This document shows, piece after piece, positions 1 to 11,290 of a stretch of DNA of 64,000 nucleotides (its first letter is position 1; each line of letters starts with the position of its first letter). Location of the stretch: the NCBI RefSeq assembly GCF_900108305.1, contig NZ_FNUX01000016.1, positions 1-64,000 of the forward strand, written 5' to 3'. The DNA comes from Nitrosomonas ureae (lineage in GTDB: Bacteria > Pseudomonadota > Gammaproteobacteria > Burkholderiales > Nitrosomonadaceae). The notes beneath the pieces were generated by a model. The model saw only the letters and a program-made list of their open reading frames with translations. It ran no database searches and had not been told where the DNA came from. The position numbers and the translations under genes are program-made.

Positions 1-249
1 CAACCAACCAAAGTTATTCTCCACATTGAATGGAAATATCAGATTCAATTTCTCAACAACAATTGTTGGGTACTTTTTTCAGGGATGACTAATTAGAATA
101 ATGCTATATAACACGTTGGTTTTGATGTTCATTCTGAAACTCCAGTTAAATAAATATTAAAAATTATTTTATTGTGGCCATGTGGCAGCCCGGAAATATT
201 CTGACTAGACTGCTATCAAGATTGAGGTAGTGATAGCATCTGTGTTTTG

Positions 250-435
250 CTAGCAAGTCTTTTTTGCTTCTTTAATATCTTCTTTAGCATCACCCACGCC
301 CACTTGAGCCTTGCCGATATTTTTTTGGACATTGCCTTTGATTTCCATTTCCTTATTGTCCAGTATCTTGCCTGCAACTTCCTTGACTTTGCCTTTAGTT
401 TCTTCGAAACGGCCTTGTACTTGATCTTTGTTCAT
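250..435 (-). CDS. CsbD-like stress response protein
   Basis: A 61-residue hydrophilic protein of the CsbD family, small cytoplasmic proteins induced by general stress whose biochemical role is not settled. The start MNKDQVQGRFEETKGKVKEV is typical of the family, and the remainder is rich in Lys, Glu and Gly with spaced KGxV-type segments. An upstream in-frame Met at 477 would add 14 residues, but AGGAG lies correctly spaced in front of 435, so 435 is preferred. It stands alone: the next gene is purB on the other strand. Family assignment is firm; the physiological role is inferred from the family. Confidence 0.9.
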   Translation of the reverse strand: MNKDQVQGRFEETKGKVKEVAGKILDNKEMEIKGNVQKNIGKAQVGVGDAKEDIKEAKKTC

Positions 436-2467
<2,032 letters not shown>

Positions 2468-2552
2468 TCCCAGTTCCGGATGGAAATATGAAGCAAATTG
2501 ACAGATTGATTCGAGTAAATTTGCTTGCAGCGTAAAAAAGTTCCGTTCAAGG

Positions 2553-2581
2553 CTTGAAATTTTATCCAGCAATCCCAATAT
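2553..2581 (+). promoter_or_regulatory. Sigma-32 type heat-shock promoter for grpE-dnaK
   Basis: CTTGAA at 2553-2558, a 15-base spacer, then CCCAATAT at 2574-2581. The E. coli sigma-32 consensus is CTTGAA with 13-17 bases to CCCCATnT, so the -35 is perfect, the spacing is in range and the -10 differs at one position. It lies 26 bases before the grpE start, which predicts a short leader containing the AGGAGG at 2597-2602. Placement directly upstream of grpE-dnaK supports function. Confidence 0.75.
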
Positions 2582-2606
2582 TGCCTGCACATTCATAGGA
2601 GGTATG

Positions 2607-3200
2607 ATGCAAAGCTCAGAAAATACAAACAACCCGGAAAACAGTCGACCTGATATGACTGATATTAAAGAAGAAGTTAATGTTACTGGTATAACCGGCG
2701 ATGCAACCATTCAAACAGGCGAAATCAAAAGTTCGCAACCCAGCCTCGAGGATTTGTTGAAAGAAGCCGAGACCAAGGCGGCCGACCATCATGATGCCTG
2801 GATGCGCGCAAAAGCTGAAACTGAAAATATTCGCAAGCGCTCCCAAAATGATATTGCCAATGCACATAAATATGCCATCGAGAATTTTTCTACTGAATTG
2901 CTAACCGTAATGGATAGTTTGGAGGCCGCATTGGCAGTTGAAAATGCCAATGTAGAGAATTTTAAGAATGGAATTGAGTTGACCCAGAAACAGCTGATGA
3001 GTGTGTTTGATAAATTCAACATAAAGGTGATCGACCCAGCCGGAGAAAAATTTGATCCTCATCAACATCAGGCAATGTGTATCGTCGAGTCGGAGTTGGC
3101 TCCCAATACGATTGTTCAGGTCATGCAGAAAGGCTATAAGTTGCATGAACGCATTATCCGTCCCGCACTTGTGTCGGTTTCGAAAGCTCAGGGTTCTTGA
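2607..3200 (+). CDS. grpE: Nucleotide exchange factor GrpE
   Basis: Co-chaperone of 197 residues that exchanges ADP for ATP on DnaK. An acidic, variable N-terminal tail (about residues 1-55) leads into a long coiled coil and the C-terminal beta domain, where the conserved stretch FDPHQHQAM and the C-terminal GYKLHERIIRPALVSVSK are seen. Two consecutive ATG codons exist at 2604 and 2607. AGGAGG ends at 2602, leaving one base to the first and four to the second, so the second is preferred. dnaK follows after 69 bases; no hrcA is adjacent, so regulation here appears to be by sigma-32. Confidence 0.96.
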   Translation: MQSSENTNNPENSRPDMTDIKEEVNVTGITGDATIQTGEIKSSQPSLEDLLKEAETKAADHHDAWMRAKAETENIRKRSQNDIANAHKYAIENFSTELLTVMDSLEAALAVENANVENFKNGIELTQKQLMSVFDKFNIKVIDPAGEKFDPHQHQAMCIVESELAPNTIVQVMQKGYKLHERIIRPALVSVSKAQGS

Positions 3201-3269
3201 ATTTTTATCAGGCATCTCCATTTCCAAACTAATTGATAAACAGAATAACCTCTTTAAAAGGATCTAAAT

Positions 3270-5204
3270 ATGGCAAAAATTATTGGTATCGATTTGGGTA
3301 CTACCAACTCTTGTGTCGCTGTGATGGAGAATGGCAAGCCAAAAGTTATTGAGAACTCGGAAGGTACGCGGACAACGCCTTCTATTGTTGCTTACACTGA
3401 AGACAATGAAGTGCTAGTGGGCGCTTCAGCCAAACGTCAGGCGATTACTAATCCCAAAAATACTTTGTTTGCTGTGAAACGGCTTATTGGCCGCCGTTTT
3501 GATGAAGAAATGGTTCAACGGGATATCAAGATGGTGCCGTATGGCATTGTCAAAGCTGATAACAATGATGCATGGGTGGAAGTGCGCGGTAAGAAAATTG
3601 CACCGCCCGAGGTATCTGCGCAAGTGCTGATGAAAATGAAAAAAACCGCCGAGGATTATCTGGGTGAGGCGGTGACCGAAGCGGTGATCACGGTGCCCGC
3701 TTATTTTAATGATTCGCAGCGCCAGGCAACAAAAGATGCGGGAAGAATTGCCGGTTTGGAGGTGAAGAGAATTATTAATGAGCCAACCGCTGCCGCGTTG
3801 GCATTCGGGTTGGACAAGAAAGAAGGCGACCGGAAGATCGCAGTGTATGACCTGGGTGGTGGTACTTTTGACATTTCCATTATTGAGATTGCCGAAGTCG
3901 AGGGCGAACATCAGTTTGAAGTGCTGGCAACCAATGGCGATACATTTCTTGGGGGCGAAGATTTTGATTCACGCGTGATTGAATATCTGGTAGATGAGTT
4001 TAAGAAAGAAAGCGGTATTGATTTGAAAAAGGACATGCTGGCATTGCAGCGTTTAAAAGATGCCGCGGAAAAAACCAAAATCGAATTGTCATCCAGCCAG
4101 CAAACTGAAGTCAATTTGCCTTACATCACTGCTGATGCGTCCGGACCGAAGCATCTGGCTGTCAAGATAACGCGCGCCAAACTGGAAAGCCTGGTGGAAA
4201 ACCTGATAGAGCGCACTATCGGACCTTGCCGCACGGCAATTAAAGACGCCGGCCTGACTGCTTCGGATATTGATGATGTGATTTTGGTCGGTGGGCAGAC
4301 TCGCATGCCGAAAGTTCAAGATAAGGTCAAGGAGATATTCGGTAAAGAGCCACGTAAAGATGTGAACCCTGATGAAGCAGTGGCAGTTGGCGCGGCTATT
4401 CAAGGCGGGGTATTGAAAGGCGACGTGAAGGATGTACTGTTGCTCGATGTGACGCCTCTGTCGCTTGGTATCGAAACACTGGGTGGTGTAATGACCAAGT
4501 TGATTCATAAGAACACGACAATCCCGACCAAAGCGCAACAGGTATTTTCTACTGCGGAAGACAATCAGACTGCGGTAACGATTCATGTACTACAGGGTGA
4601 ACGTGAGATGGCTTCCGGCAATAAAAGCCTGGGGCAATTTAATTTGAGTGATATTCCACCATCACCACGGGGTATGCCGCAGATCGAAGTGACGTTTGAC
4701 ATTGATGCCAATGGCATTTTGCATGTATCGGCTAAGGACAAGGCAACCGGTAAAGAGAATAAAATCAAGATTCAGGCTAGCTCAGGTTTGTCGGATGATG
4801 AGATTGAACGGATGGTGAAAGATGCGGAGGCGCATGCGGAAGAAGATCACAAAGCTTTAGAGTTGATTTCCAGCCGTAATCAGTGTGATGCGATGATCCA
4901 CTCCGTTAAGAAATCCTTGAAGGAACATGGTGATCAGTTAAGTAGTGAGGAGAAAGCTCAAATTGAGGCTGCATTGAAAGATGCTGAAGATGTGCTCAAA
5001 GCTGATAATAAAGACGAGATTGATGCAAAAACACAGGCTTTGACCGAGGCGGCGCATAAGCTGGCTGAGAAGATGTATCAACAAAAAGAGCCGCAGGAAC
5101 CGCAAGCGCAATCTGGATCTGACTCTACGTCTGGTCACAGTGAGAAACCAGTCGAAGGCGAAGTGGTTGATGCAGAATTTGAGGAAGTTAAGAACAAAAA
5201 ATAG
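3270..5204 (+). CDS. dnaK: Molecular chaperone DnaK (Hsp70)
   Basis: Cytoplasmic Hsp70 of 644 residues, close to the usual length. The actin-like ATPase domain opens with [18 protein letters not shown] (residues 5-22), with the second phosphate loop around [14 protein letters not shown] and the adenosine motif [12 protein letters not shown]. The substrate-binding domain follows from about residue 390, then the helical lid. The tail ends in EFEEVKNKK, the EEVD-like terminus of bacterial DnaK. AAAGGAT precedes the ATG. It lies between grpE and dnaJ, and a strong hairpin downstream separates it from dnaJ. Confidence 0.98.
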   Translation: MAKIIGIDLGTTNSCVAVMENGKPKVIENSEGTRTTPSIVAYTEDNEVLVGASAKRQAITNPKNTLFAVKRLIGRRFDEEMVQRDIKMVPYGIVKADNNDAWVEVRGKKIAPPEVSAQVLMKMKKTAEDYLGEAVTEAVITVPAYFNDSQRQATKDAGRIAGLEVKRIINEPTAAALAFGLDKKEGDRKIAVYDLGGGTFDISIIEIAEVEGEHQFEVLATNGDTFLGGEDFDSRVIEYLVDEFKKESGIDLKKDMLALQRLKDAAEKTKIELSSSQQTEVNLPYITADASGPKHLAVKITRAKLESLVENLIERTIGPCRTAIKDAGLTASDIDDVILVGGQTRMPKVQDKVKEIFGKEPRKDVNPDEAVAVGAAIQGGVLKGDVKDVLLLDVTPLSLGIETLGGVMTKLIHKNTTIPTKAQQVFSTAEDNQTAVTIHVLQGEREMASGNKSLGQFNLSDIPPSPRGMPQIEVTFDIDANGILHVSAKDKATGKENKIKIQASSGLSDDEIERMVKDAEAHAEEDHKALELISSRNQCDAMIHSVKKSLKEHGDQLSSEEKAQIEAALKDAEDVLKADNKDEIDAKTQALTEAAHKLAEKMYQQKEPQEPQAQSGSDSTSGHSEKPVEGEVVDAEFEEVKNKK

Positions 5205-5223
5205 TTTTCTTCAAAGCATATGG

Positions 5224-5280
5224 AGCGCAGAAGCGCATGAAGAGGATGTTGAATCTCTTTTGCGCATTCTGCGCTTTAAT
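5224..5280 (+). terminator. Long hairpin between dnaK and dnaJ
   Basis: A near-perfect inverted repeat: the arm beginning AGCGCAGAAGCGCA at 5224 pairs with the arm ending at 5275, around 20 pairs with one bulge and a loop of about 10 bases, followed by TTAAT. It resembles an intrinsic terminator with a short U tract, or an intercistronic stabilising stem. It would lower dnaJ expression relative to dnaK or protect the dnaK mRNA 3' end. Confidence 0.7.
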
Positions 5281-5351
5281 ATTTGATGCGGAATAAGAAA
5301 CATCGTATAAACCTAAACTCCATAAATTAATCACGGTAGCGGAAAATCAAT

Positions 5352-6461
5352 ATGAGTAAGCGCGATTACTATCATGTTCTCGGTGTCAGTCGTGACGCTG
5401 ACGAGAATACAATAAAGAAAGCTTATCGTAAGCTGGCAATGAAATACCATCCGGATCGGAACGCTGGCGATGTTAAGTCGGAAGAGATGTTTAAAGAAGC
5501 TAAAGAAGCTTATGAAGTATTGACTGATTCCAATAAGCGCGCGGCTTATGATCAATTCGGCCATGCTGGCGTCGATGCAAATGCAGCAGGTGGAGGTGGT
5601 GCGCAAGGTTTCAGTGATGCATTCAGCGATATTTTTGGGGATATTTTTGGTGGCCGTAGCTCTCGATCAAATATGCATCGTGGTTCCGATTTGCGCTATA
5701 ACCTGGAGATTACTCTGGAGCAAGCTGCTCATGGAACCGAAACAAAAATTCGTATCCCTACCATGGAAAATTGTGAGACTTGTCATGGCAGCGGCTCCAA
5801 GCCGGGTAGCTCGCCCAAAACTTGTCCTACTTGCAACGGTCATGGACAGGTAAGAATGCAACAGGGTTTCTTTTCCATTCAACAAACTTGTCCTAAATGT
5901 CACGGAAGTGGAAAGGTAATAGTGAATCCTTGCACATCGTGTCATGGGAATGGGCGCATCAAACAACAGAAAACACTCAATGTAAAAATTCCGGAAGGTG
6001 TCGACGATGGTGATCGAATTCGCATTTCTGGAGAGGGTGAGGTCGGCGTCAATGGCGGTCCACCGGGCGATCTCTATGTCGTGGTTCATTTGTCGGCGCA
6101 TTCGGTTTTTCGGCGTGATGGTGATAATCTGCATTGCGAAATACCTATCAGTTTTACCGTGGCTGCATTAGGAGGAGAAATAGAAGTGCCCACACTTGAT
6201 GGACACGCCAAGATTAAGGTACCGGAAGAAACTCAAACGGGTAAGATTTTTCGTTTGCGCGGTAAAGGAATCAAAGGTGTGCGTAGCCATGATAAAGGTG
6301 ATTTACTTTGCCATGTCGTTGTGGAAACCCCGGTTAAGTTGACCGCGCGTCAAAAAGAATTGTTGGAGGAGTTGGAGTCAATCAGTCTCAAAGACGGTCC
6401 TCGTCACAGTCCTCGTGCTAAATCATGGATGGATAAAGCGCGAGAATTTTTCTCAGAATAA
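5352..6461 (+). CDS. dnaJ: Co-chaperone DnaJ (Hsp40)
   Basis: A 369-residue type I J-protein that delivers substrates to DnaK and stimulates its ATPase. The J domain carries HPD at residues 33-35. A Gly/Phe-rich linker follows (about 70-105), then four CxxCxGxG zinc repeats (about 141-205: [32 protein letters not shown]) and the C-terminal substrate-binding and dimerisation domains. All zinc cysteines are present. The ribosome binding site is weak. It lies 147 bases downstream of dnaK behind a terminator-like stem, so it may be read at reduced level from the grpE promoter. Confidence 0.98.
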   Translation: MSKRDYYHVLGVSRDADENTIKKAYRKLAMKYHPDRNAGDVKSEEMFKEAKEAYEVLTDSNKRAAYDQFGHAGVDANAAGGGGAQGFSDAFSDIFGDIFGGRSSRSNMHRGSDLRYNLEITLEQAAHGTETKIRIPTMENCETCHGSGSKPGSSPKTCPTCNGHGQVRMQQGFFSIQQTCPKCHGSGKVIVNPCTSCHGNGRIKQQKTLNVKIPEGVDDGDRIRISGEGEVGVNGGPPGDLYVVVHLSAHSVFRRDGDNLHCEIPISFTVAALGGEIEVPTLDGHAKIKVPEETQTGKIFRLRGKGIKGVRSHDKGDLLCHVVVETPVKLTARQKELLEELESISLKDGPRHSPRAKSWMDKAREFFSE

Positions 6462-6683
6462 CACGAAGCTATCTAGTTATTGAGGTGCGCTACAGGTAGT
6501 TATTTAGCTAAACTGATCATAGCACCATAATAGTTGCAGATGATTTTGTATGATTGCCATGTAAATTAGAATCCGTCCAGAACTCTTCTTTGATTCTCGT
6601 TACCGTGTAAATGGGAATGATTGTAATCGTCTGGAATCGCCATCTTTGCCTGTTTTAGTATCGATGATATTCCTTGCATATTC

Positions 6684-6939
6684 CAGACCAAAGCTGCCAC
6701 TGATTCCACGGCAAAGCTGCCACCCATTCCAAACGAAAGCTGCCACCCAATCCATTGATTCCTGCCACCCTGATTTTAGGGAGGCATAGCGAAACCGACG
6801 TAGGATAACTAAACACGGCATCCTGATTCTTTTCATCATCGTGAAGAGGATTGAGATGCCAGCAAAGAGGTTATCCATGCGTAAGATAAAAGAAATATTG
6901 CGTCTGAAATGGGCTAACGGCCTAAGTTGTTGCTGCTAA
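6684..6939 (+). mobile_element. IS21-family remnant (left end plus start of istA)
   Basis: Three tandem-spaced copies of AAAGCTGCCACNNATTCCA begin at 6690, 6713 and 6736, an exact 23-base period, with a weaker fourth copy near 6758. Repeated GGCAGCTTT-type sites at the ends are characteristic of IS21-like elements, where they are transposase binding sites. About 100 bases downstream, in the expected orientation, lies the start of an istA-like gene. No istB and no right end were seen, so the element is dead. The outer boundary is uncertain. Confidence 0.7.
6856..6939 (+). pseudogene. istA: Truncated IS21 transposase IstA (N-terminal fragment)
   Basis: The frame reads MPAKRLSMRKIKEILRLKWA followed by NGLS, the hallmark opening of IS21-type IstA helix-turn-helix domains. 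It then breaks after the GLS where NRQIA would be expected, ending after three Cys codons at TAA. Only about 25 of some 500 residues survive. It belongs with the 23-base repeats upstream. Confidence 0.75.
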
Positions 6940-7384
6940 CTGAAAACTACACACATAGTAAAAAAAGGCCCCGTCCAAGAGTATTTCGTATTATCAAATT
7001 CTTTAAACCACGAAATTAAATTCTCGCTAAAATAAATTATGAATATTCCTTCAACTAAACCTACCCCTATAATGAGCATTACCCGCATTCGCTAAATCCT
7101 ATAAATTAAAAGTATGAATATTCGCCAATTAGATTAATTGGTGTAAATTTACTTACTAATTTTTAAGAATACAACATACTCTCCGTCAATTTCTTAGGCT
7201 AGCTGGGCTTTTTGATTATTCGCACTAACGACGAGGCTTGGATATCCTGCAGGCAGGTTTTTAATTGTTCGAAGTGACAACGAATTAAATACGCAATCAC
7301 TTAAAAAAACAGATTATTTGTTGTGGTATTTTATGAGGGACAAGTCAGAAAATAGTTTGTAACTTGTTGATTTTATTGATGTGC

Positions 7385-7477
7385 TGGCGGAGAGAGAGGG
7401 ATTCGAACCCTCGATAAGCTTTTTGTGCCTATACTCCCTTAGCAGGGGAGCGCCTTCGACCACTCGGCCATCTCTCC
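7385..7477 (-). tRNA. tRNA-Ser (anticodon GCU)
   Basis: On the minus strand the acceptor arm GGAGAGA pairs with TCTCTCC, followed by discriminator G and an encoded CCA (7385-7387). The D arm, a long variable arm typical of class II tRNA-Ser, and the T arm GGTTCGAATCC are all present. The anticodon loop reads CCTGCTAAG, giving anticodon GCU for AGC/AGU codons. The length is 90 bases without CCA. It ends 57 bases upstream of the C-terminal end of lysC. Confidence 0.97.
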
Positions 7478-7534
7478 GTTAATATGTTGAATGCAGCCGT
7501 ACAATAATTTGTTGATCAATTCTTGTGATTTGAT

Positions 7535-8764
7535 TTAAGGTGCTTGCTCAAGATCAAACGCTTTATGCAGAACCCGGACGGCCAGCTCCATATATTTTTC
7601 ATCGACGACAACCGAAATTTTTATTTCAGAAGTGGCGATCATTTGTATATTGATTCCTTCTTCCGCTAACACGCGGAACATTTTGCTTGCAATGCCAGCG
7701 TGCGAACGCATCCCAACACCTACAATCGATACTTTTGCAATTCTATCACCTCCGAGTACATCACGTGCGCCAATATGAGGTTGAATTTTTTCTTTCAAAA
7801 TATTTATCGTATTGTTAAATTCATTACGATGAACGGTGAATGAGAAGTCTGTTAAGCCATCATGACCAACGTTTTGTATGATCATATCCACATCGATATT
7901 GGCATCTGCTACGGGACCAAGAATTTGATAAGCAATTCCAGGATGATCTGGAACACCCAATACAGTAATTTTTGCTTCGTCGCGATTAAATGCGATCCCT
8001 GAAATAACCGCTTGTTCCATATCTTCATCTTCCTCAAAAGTAATCAAAGTGCCCTGGCCTTCATCTTCAAAACTTGATAAAACTCTCAGTCTCACTTTAT
8101 ATTTTCCTGCAAACTCGACAGATCTTAACTGCAAGACCTTGGAACCAAGGCTTGCCATTTCGAGCATTTCTTCAAAGGTTATGGTGTTTAACCTTCTCGC
8201 TTCTGCTACAACACGCGGATCCGTAGTGTAAATTCCATCTACATCAGTATAAATCTGACATTCATCCGCTTTTAGAGCCGCGGCCAGTGCGACTCCGGTT
8301 GTATCAGATCCGCCGCGGCCAAGCGTTGTGATGTTGCCTTGCTCGTCTACACCTTGAAATCCCGCTACGACTACTACATAGCCCGCAGCAAGGTCAGCTC
8401 GAATCCTGTCTTCATCGATGTTTAATATTCGAGCTTTCGTATGTGTGCTGTCAGTTAAGATCTTGACTTGTGATCCTGTGTAGCTTTTAGCTTGGATATC
8501 AAGTTCCATTAATGCCATTGCCAATAATGAAATGGATACCTGCTCGCCAGTGGAGATCATGACATCTAGTTCGCGCGGGTCCGGATTCGCTTGCACTTCA
8601 TGGGCCAATGCGATCAAGCGATTCGTTTCACCGCTCATGGCTGAAACAACAACTACAATCTGGTGTCCTTGTGCGTGAAATTTTGCCACTCTACGGGCAA
8701 CATTCTTTATCCGTTCGGTACTTCCGACTGATGTGCCGCCATATTTTTGTACGTAGAATGCCAC
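7535..8764 (-). CDS. lysC: Aspartate kinase
   Basis: A 409-residue cytoplasmic enzyme that phosphorylates aspartate, the first step towards lysine, threonine, methionine and diaminopimelate. The kinase domain begins VQKYGGTSVGS (residues 5-15) and contains TTLGRGGSDTTGVALAAAL for aspartate and ATP binding. Two C-terminal ACT domains (about 265-409) indicate allosteric control by end-product amino acids. Length and layout match the single-function proteobacterial LysC. The ribosome binding site is weak. It is followed by tRNA-Ser in the same direction, with no other pathway gene adjacent. Confidence 0.97.
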   Translation of the reverse strand: MAFYVQKYGGTSVGSTERIKNVARRVAKFHAQGHQIVVVVSAMSGETNRLIALAHEVQANPDPRELDVMISTGEQVSISLLAMALMELDIQAKSYTGSQVKILTDSTHTKARILNIDEDRIRADLAAGYVVVVAGFQGVDEQGNITTLGRGGSDTTGVALAAALKADECQIYTDVDGIYTTDPRVVAEARRLNTITFEEMLEMASLGSKVLQLRSVEFAGKYKVRLRVLSSFEDEGQGTLITFEEDEDMEQAVISGIAFNRDEAKITVLGVPDHPGIAYQILGPVADANIDVDMIIQNVGHDGLTDFSFTVHRNEFNNTINILKEKIQPHIGARDVLGGDRIAKVSIVGVGMRSHAGIASKMFRVLAEEGINIQMIATSEIKISVVVDEKYMELAVRVLHKAFDLEQAP

Positions 8765-8948
8765 AGATTAATAATCTCGCTTAATTTCTGAATCGGAAAA
8801 CCGCAAGATTTTACACACTTCCTTCAAAGAAAACCAGATTTTGCTTTTCTGGGTAGTGCCCCGGTTTGAATTTTTCCAAACTTCAAACGTATCAGAATTC
8901 CTCATCCGCAATTTCTTGCAGCTTAATTCTTATTGTGACTTAATGAAA

Positions 8949-9977
8949 TTAAATTGTTTTATCTTGTTGGTGCTTATTTTCAAGTTTTTTTATTAAAACC
9001 TCTAGCAACTCGCTATCAATCCAGGCTTTCCTTGGTAAAGCCCAGAGCTTGTCATTGGCGAATTTTCTGCATTGCAGTGCATTTTCTTCCGGCATAAGGA
9101 TAGCGTCGGCTTCTGCGAGATTAATCTCGTGCTGACTAAACCGATGATTTTCAGCATAAGAATGCAATTGTGCATTGAGGGATTTGTTTTGTATGAGATC
9201 AAAGCACCAACGGGAGTTATCAGTATCGGTCACAATATGTAGCTGCCCATTTTTAAAATGGGAAACGGATTGCTGGATCTCCGGTTTAAGCACGTTATAC
9301 GCTGTTTCGTTTGCCAGCTGCATAGTGTGGGTTTTACCCCACTTGCTAATATCTCGATGATGATCGGGTTTCTCATTGGTTACGAGAATATCGGATTTTT
9401 CTAACTGATTAAGATTGATACGTAGCGGCCCTGCGGGTACCAGGAGTCCATTGCCAAAACTATGTTCACTAAAATCGGCCATTATGATTTCTACATCGCG
9501 TTCAAGCCGATAATATTGCATGCCGCCATTACAGATGATGATATTACATTCCGAGTGGGCGTTCAGTAGTGCATGGGCGGTGGCTATTCTATCGTTTCCA
9601 ACCCACACCGGGCAGGATGCCCGGCAGTGATGGGCCAGCAAAAATGTTTTTCCATCGACACTATATGGATCACTCTCGGAAGTTATTTCACGTGGCAAGC
9701 CGGAACTATCGGAGCTGTCGCGCGTTATAATTCCTGGTTGATAGCCTTGAGTTGTCAAGCAATCCACTAACCAAAGCAATAAGGGCGTTTTGTTGCCATC
9801 TTCGATACTGATACTATCGATCGTAATAACAGTGACGGGTAGTTTGACCGAAGGCAAAATATCCAACCAATAACACAGTTTTTTCAGTGTCAAGAAGAAA
9901 CCATAGAGAATACTTATCGGCCACAAAAGAAAATGCAGAGGAGTAATGCGATACCAATAGAGGTCAGATAATTTCAT
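8949..9977 (-). CDS. LpxK-like protein, predicted catalytically inactive
   Basis: A 342-residue homologue of tetraacyldisaccharide 4'-kinase (LpxK), the inner-membrane kinase of lipid A synthesis. The N-terminal membrane anchor (about 16-36) and several family blocks remain: the VGNDRIATAHALL segment, YRLERDVEI and GNGLLVPAGPLR. The key motifs are lost. The P-loop region reads SIEDGNKTP where family members have TVGGTGKTP, the following GYGG-type loop reads TRDSSDSS, and the catalytic DDGLQH motif is NGGMQY, so both Asp and the His are gone. The frame is intact over normal length, which suggests a maintained pseudo-enzyme or a recently inactivated paralogue rather than a random pseudogene. 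A functional lpxK is expected elsewhere in the genome. Confidence 0.8.
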   Translation of the reverse strand: MKLSDLYWYRITPLHFLLWPISILYGFFLTLKKLCYWLDILPSVKLPVTVITIDSISIEDGNKTPLLLWLVDCLTTQGYQPGIITRDSSDSSGLPREITSESDPYSVDGKTFLLAHHCRASCPVWVGNDRIATAHALLNAHSECNIIICNGGMQYYRLERDVEIIMADFSEHSFGNGLLVPAGPLRINLNQLEKSDILVTNEKPDHHRDISKWGKTHTMQLANETAYNVLKPEIQQSVSHFKNGQLHIVTDTDNSRWCFDLIQNKSLNAQLHSYAENHRFSQHEINLAEADAILMPEENALQCRKFANDKLWALPRKAWIDSELLEVLIKKLENKHQQDKTI

Positions 9978-10251
9978 ATTTTACTTCTACTCAAGATTTG
10001 TTTAAGGTGGTTTGGTAATTTAGGAAAATGATCCAATGCTGCGTGAAAATTTTTACATGGTTGATATTCCGCGTGCAACAAAAATTGTGAACAGGTCATG
10101 AGCAAATCGTTAAAAAACCAGCTTCTACAGCCTGTTAAACAGATGTTATTGGTCCTGATGACCGGGATAATTGTATGAAATCTTGCATATTGTATTGCTA
10201 TTGCAGTTAATGCAGTATTTTTTAAATAAAGAAATAATACATATTAAGCTT

Positions 10252-11160
10252 ATGAAAATACCTGTAAATCGATTACTTGTACCTACCTTGTCAGCTGATG
10301 ACAAACCAAGAAAGCCGCACCATATTGCATATACTGACTGGGGAGACCGCGAGAATCCACATGTTGTGATCTGTGTTCATGGGTTGACGCGTAATTGCCG
10401 TGATTTCGATCATCTCGCGCACGCGCTGCAAGCGGATTGCAGGGTGATTTGTGTTGATGTTGTGGGTCGTGGTCAGAGTGATTGGCTGCAGGAAGCACAG
10501 GATTATGAATATTATCCTTTATATCTTTCGGATGCGATATTCCTGCTGAATCATCTTAAATCTCAATACACAACGGCAATAGTGTTGGATTGGGTGGGTG
10601 TCTCCATGGGCGGATTGATTGGTATCGTGCTGGCTTTGCAGCAAAATTTACCCGTACCGATGAACAAGCTGGTAATAAGTGATCTGGGCCCGCTGATTTC
10701 TGCGGTAGCGTTAAAAAGAATAGCCGAATATGTGGGTAAAGATCCCCGCTTTGCTAGTTTTGAGGAATTTAAGAATTACATGAAACTGATTTCAGTTTCG
10801 TTTGGTCCTTTAACCGACGAGCAATGGACTCATATGGCGATTCATAGTGCTCGTGCATATCCTGATGGCTCATATGGTTTTCGCTACGATCCAAAAATTG
10901 CAGTGAGTTTTCAAACGCATGAGATCACCGATATTGATTTGTGGGCACAATGGGATCAGCTCAATGTTCCTACATTGGTATTGCGCGGAATGGAATCCGA
11001 TATCCTATCGGCAGAAACGGCTGCGCAGATGCAAGTTCGTGGCGCAAAGGCCAAGGTAGTTGAATTGCCGGGTATCGGTCATGCTCCCATGCTGATGGAT
11101 GATAACCAGATTAAGATCGTGCGGGATTTTATTTTGAATGAGCGTGGTGACGCAGTTTGA
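10252..11160 (+). CDS. Alpha/beta hydrolase
   Basis: About 302 residues with the alpha/beta hydrolase fold. The oxyanion segment is VHGLTRNCRDFD, the nucleophile elbow VGVSMGGLIG (GxSxG), the likely acid Asp is in MESDILS and the catalytic His in GIGHAPML, in the usual order. It resembles esterases and meta-cleavage-type hydrolases; the substrate is not deducible. An in-frame ATG at 10171 would add a 27-residue hydrophobic stretch with no ribosome binding site. The start at 10252 places the conserved region normally, but it also lacks a clear Shine-Dalgarno, so the start is uncertain. Divergent from the LpxK-like gene and convergent with the porin gene. Confidence 0.88.
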   Translation: MKIPVNRLLVPTLSADDKPRKPHHIAYTDWGDRENPHVVICVHGLTRNCRDFDHLAHALQADCRVICVDVVGRGQSDWLQEAQDYEYYPLYLSDAIFLLNHLKSQYTTAIVLDWVGVSMGGLIGIVLALQQNLPVPMNKLVISDLGPLISAVALKRIAEYVGKDPRFASFEEFKNYMKLISVSFGPLTDEQWTHMAIHSARAYPDGSYGFRYDPKIAVSFQTHEITDIDLWAQWDQLNVPTLVLRGMESDILSAETAAQMQVRGAKAKVVELPGIGHAPMLMDDNQIKIVRDFILNERGDAV

Positions 11161-11235
11161 ATTTCCAGTTCTGGCGCATTAGGATTTCTGATGGTTTGAA
11201 TTTCTACATCAAGCAGATCGTAATAAGAAATATTT

Positions 11236-11275
11236 TAACGATAACGGCAGCTAAATCCCACTGACGTTATCGTTA
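11236..11275. terminator. 11-bp inverted repeat between convergent genes
   Basis: TAACGATAACG (11236-11246) and CGTTATCGTTA (11265-11275) form a perfect 11-pair stem with an 18-base loop in the 130 bases between the convergent hydrolase and porin genes. There is no strong T run on either strand, so it may be a weak bidirectional terminator or a protein-binding palindrome. Confidence 0.4.
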
Positions 11276-11290
11276 GGGTTCGATAAAAAA

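Larger units (their letters stand above)
6462..7384. other. Gene-free region holding an IS21 remnant
   Basis: Some 920 bases between dnaJ and tRNA-Ser. Apart from the IS21-like left end and istA fragment (6684-6939) it shows only AT-rich sequence with stops in all frames and no recognisable gene. It faces the 3' end of the tRNA gene, a common integration position, but no repeat of the tRNA 3' end could be found within it. Confidence 0.5.

Noticed and set aside
1..96. Two forward frames open from the left edge (ending near 88 and 96).
   Set aside because: Too short to judge, both equally open, and neither resembles a known protein C-terminus.
6690..6770. Regular 23-base spaced repeats that could suggest a small CRISPR-like or iteron array.
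   Set aside because: The repeat sequence and the adjacent istA start identify it as an IS21 end; there are no unique spacers of CRISPR length and no replication gene.
6462..7477. Genomic island integrated at tRNA-Ser.
   Set aside because: No integrase and no copy of the tRNA 3' end was found on the far side; only an IS fragment is present.
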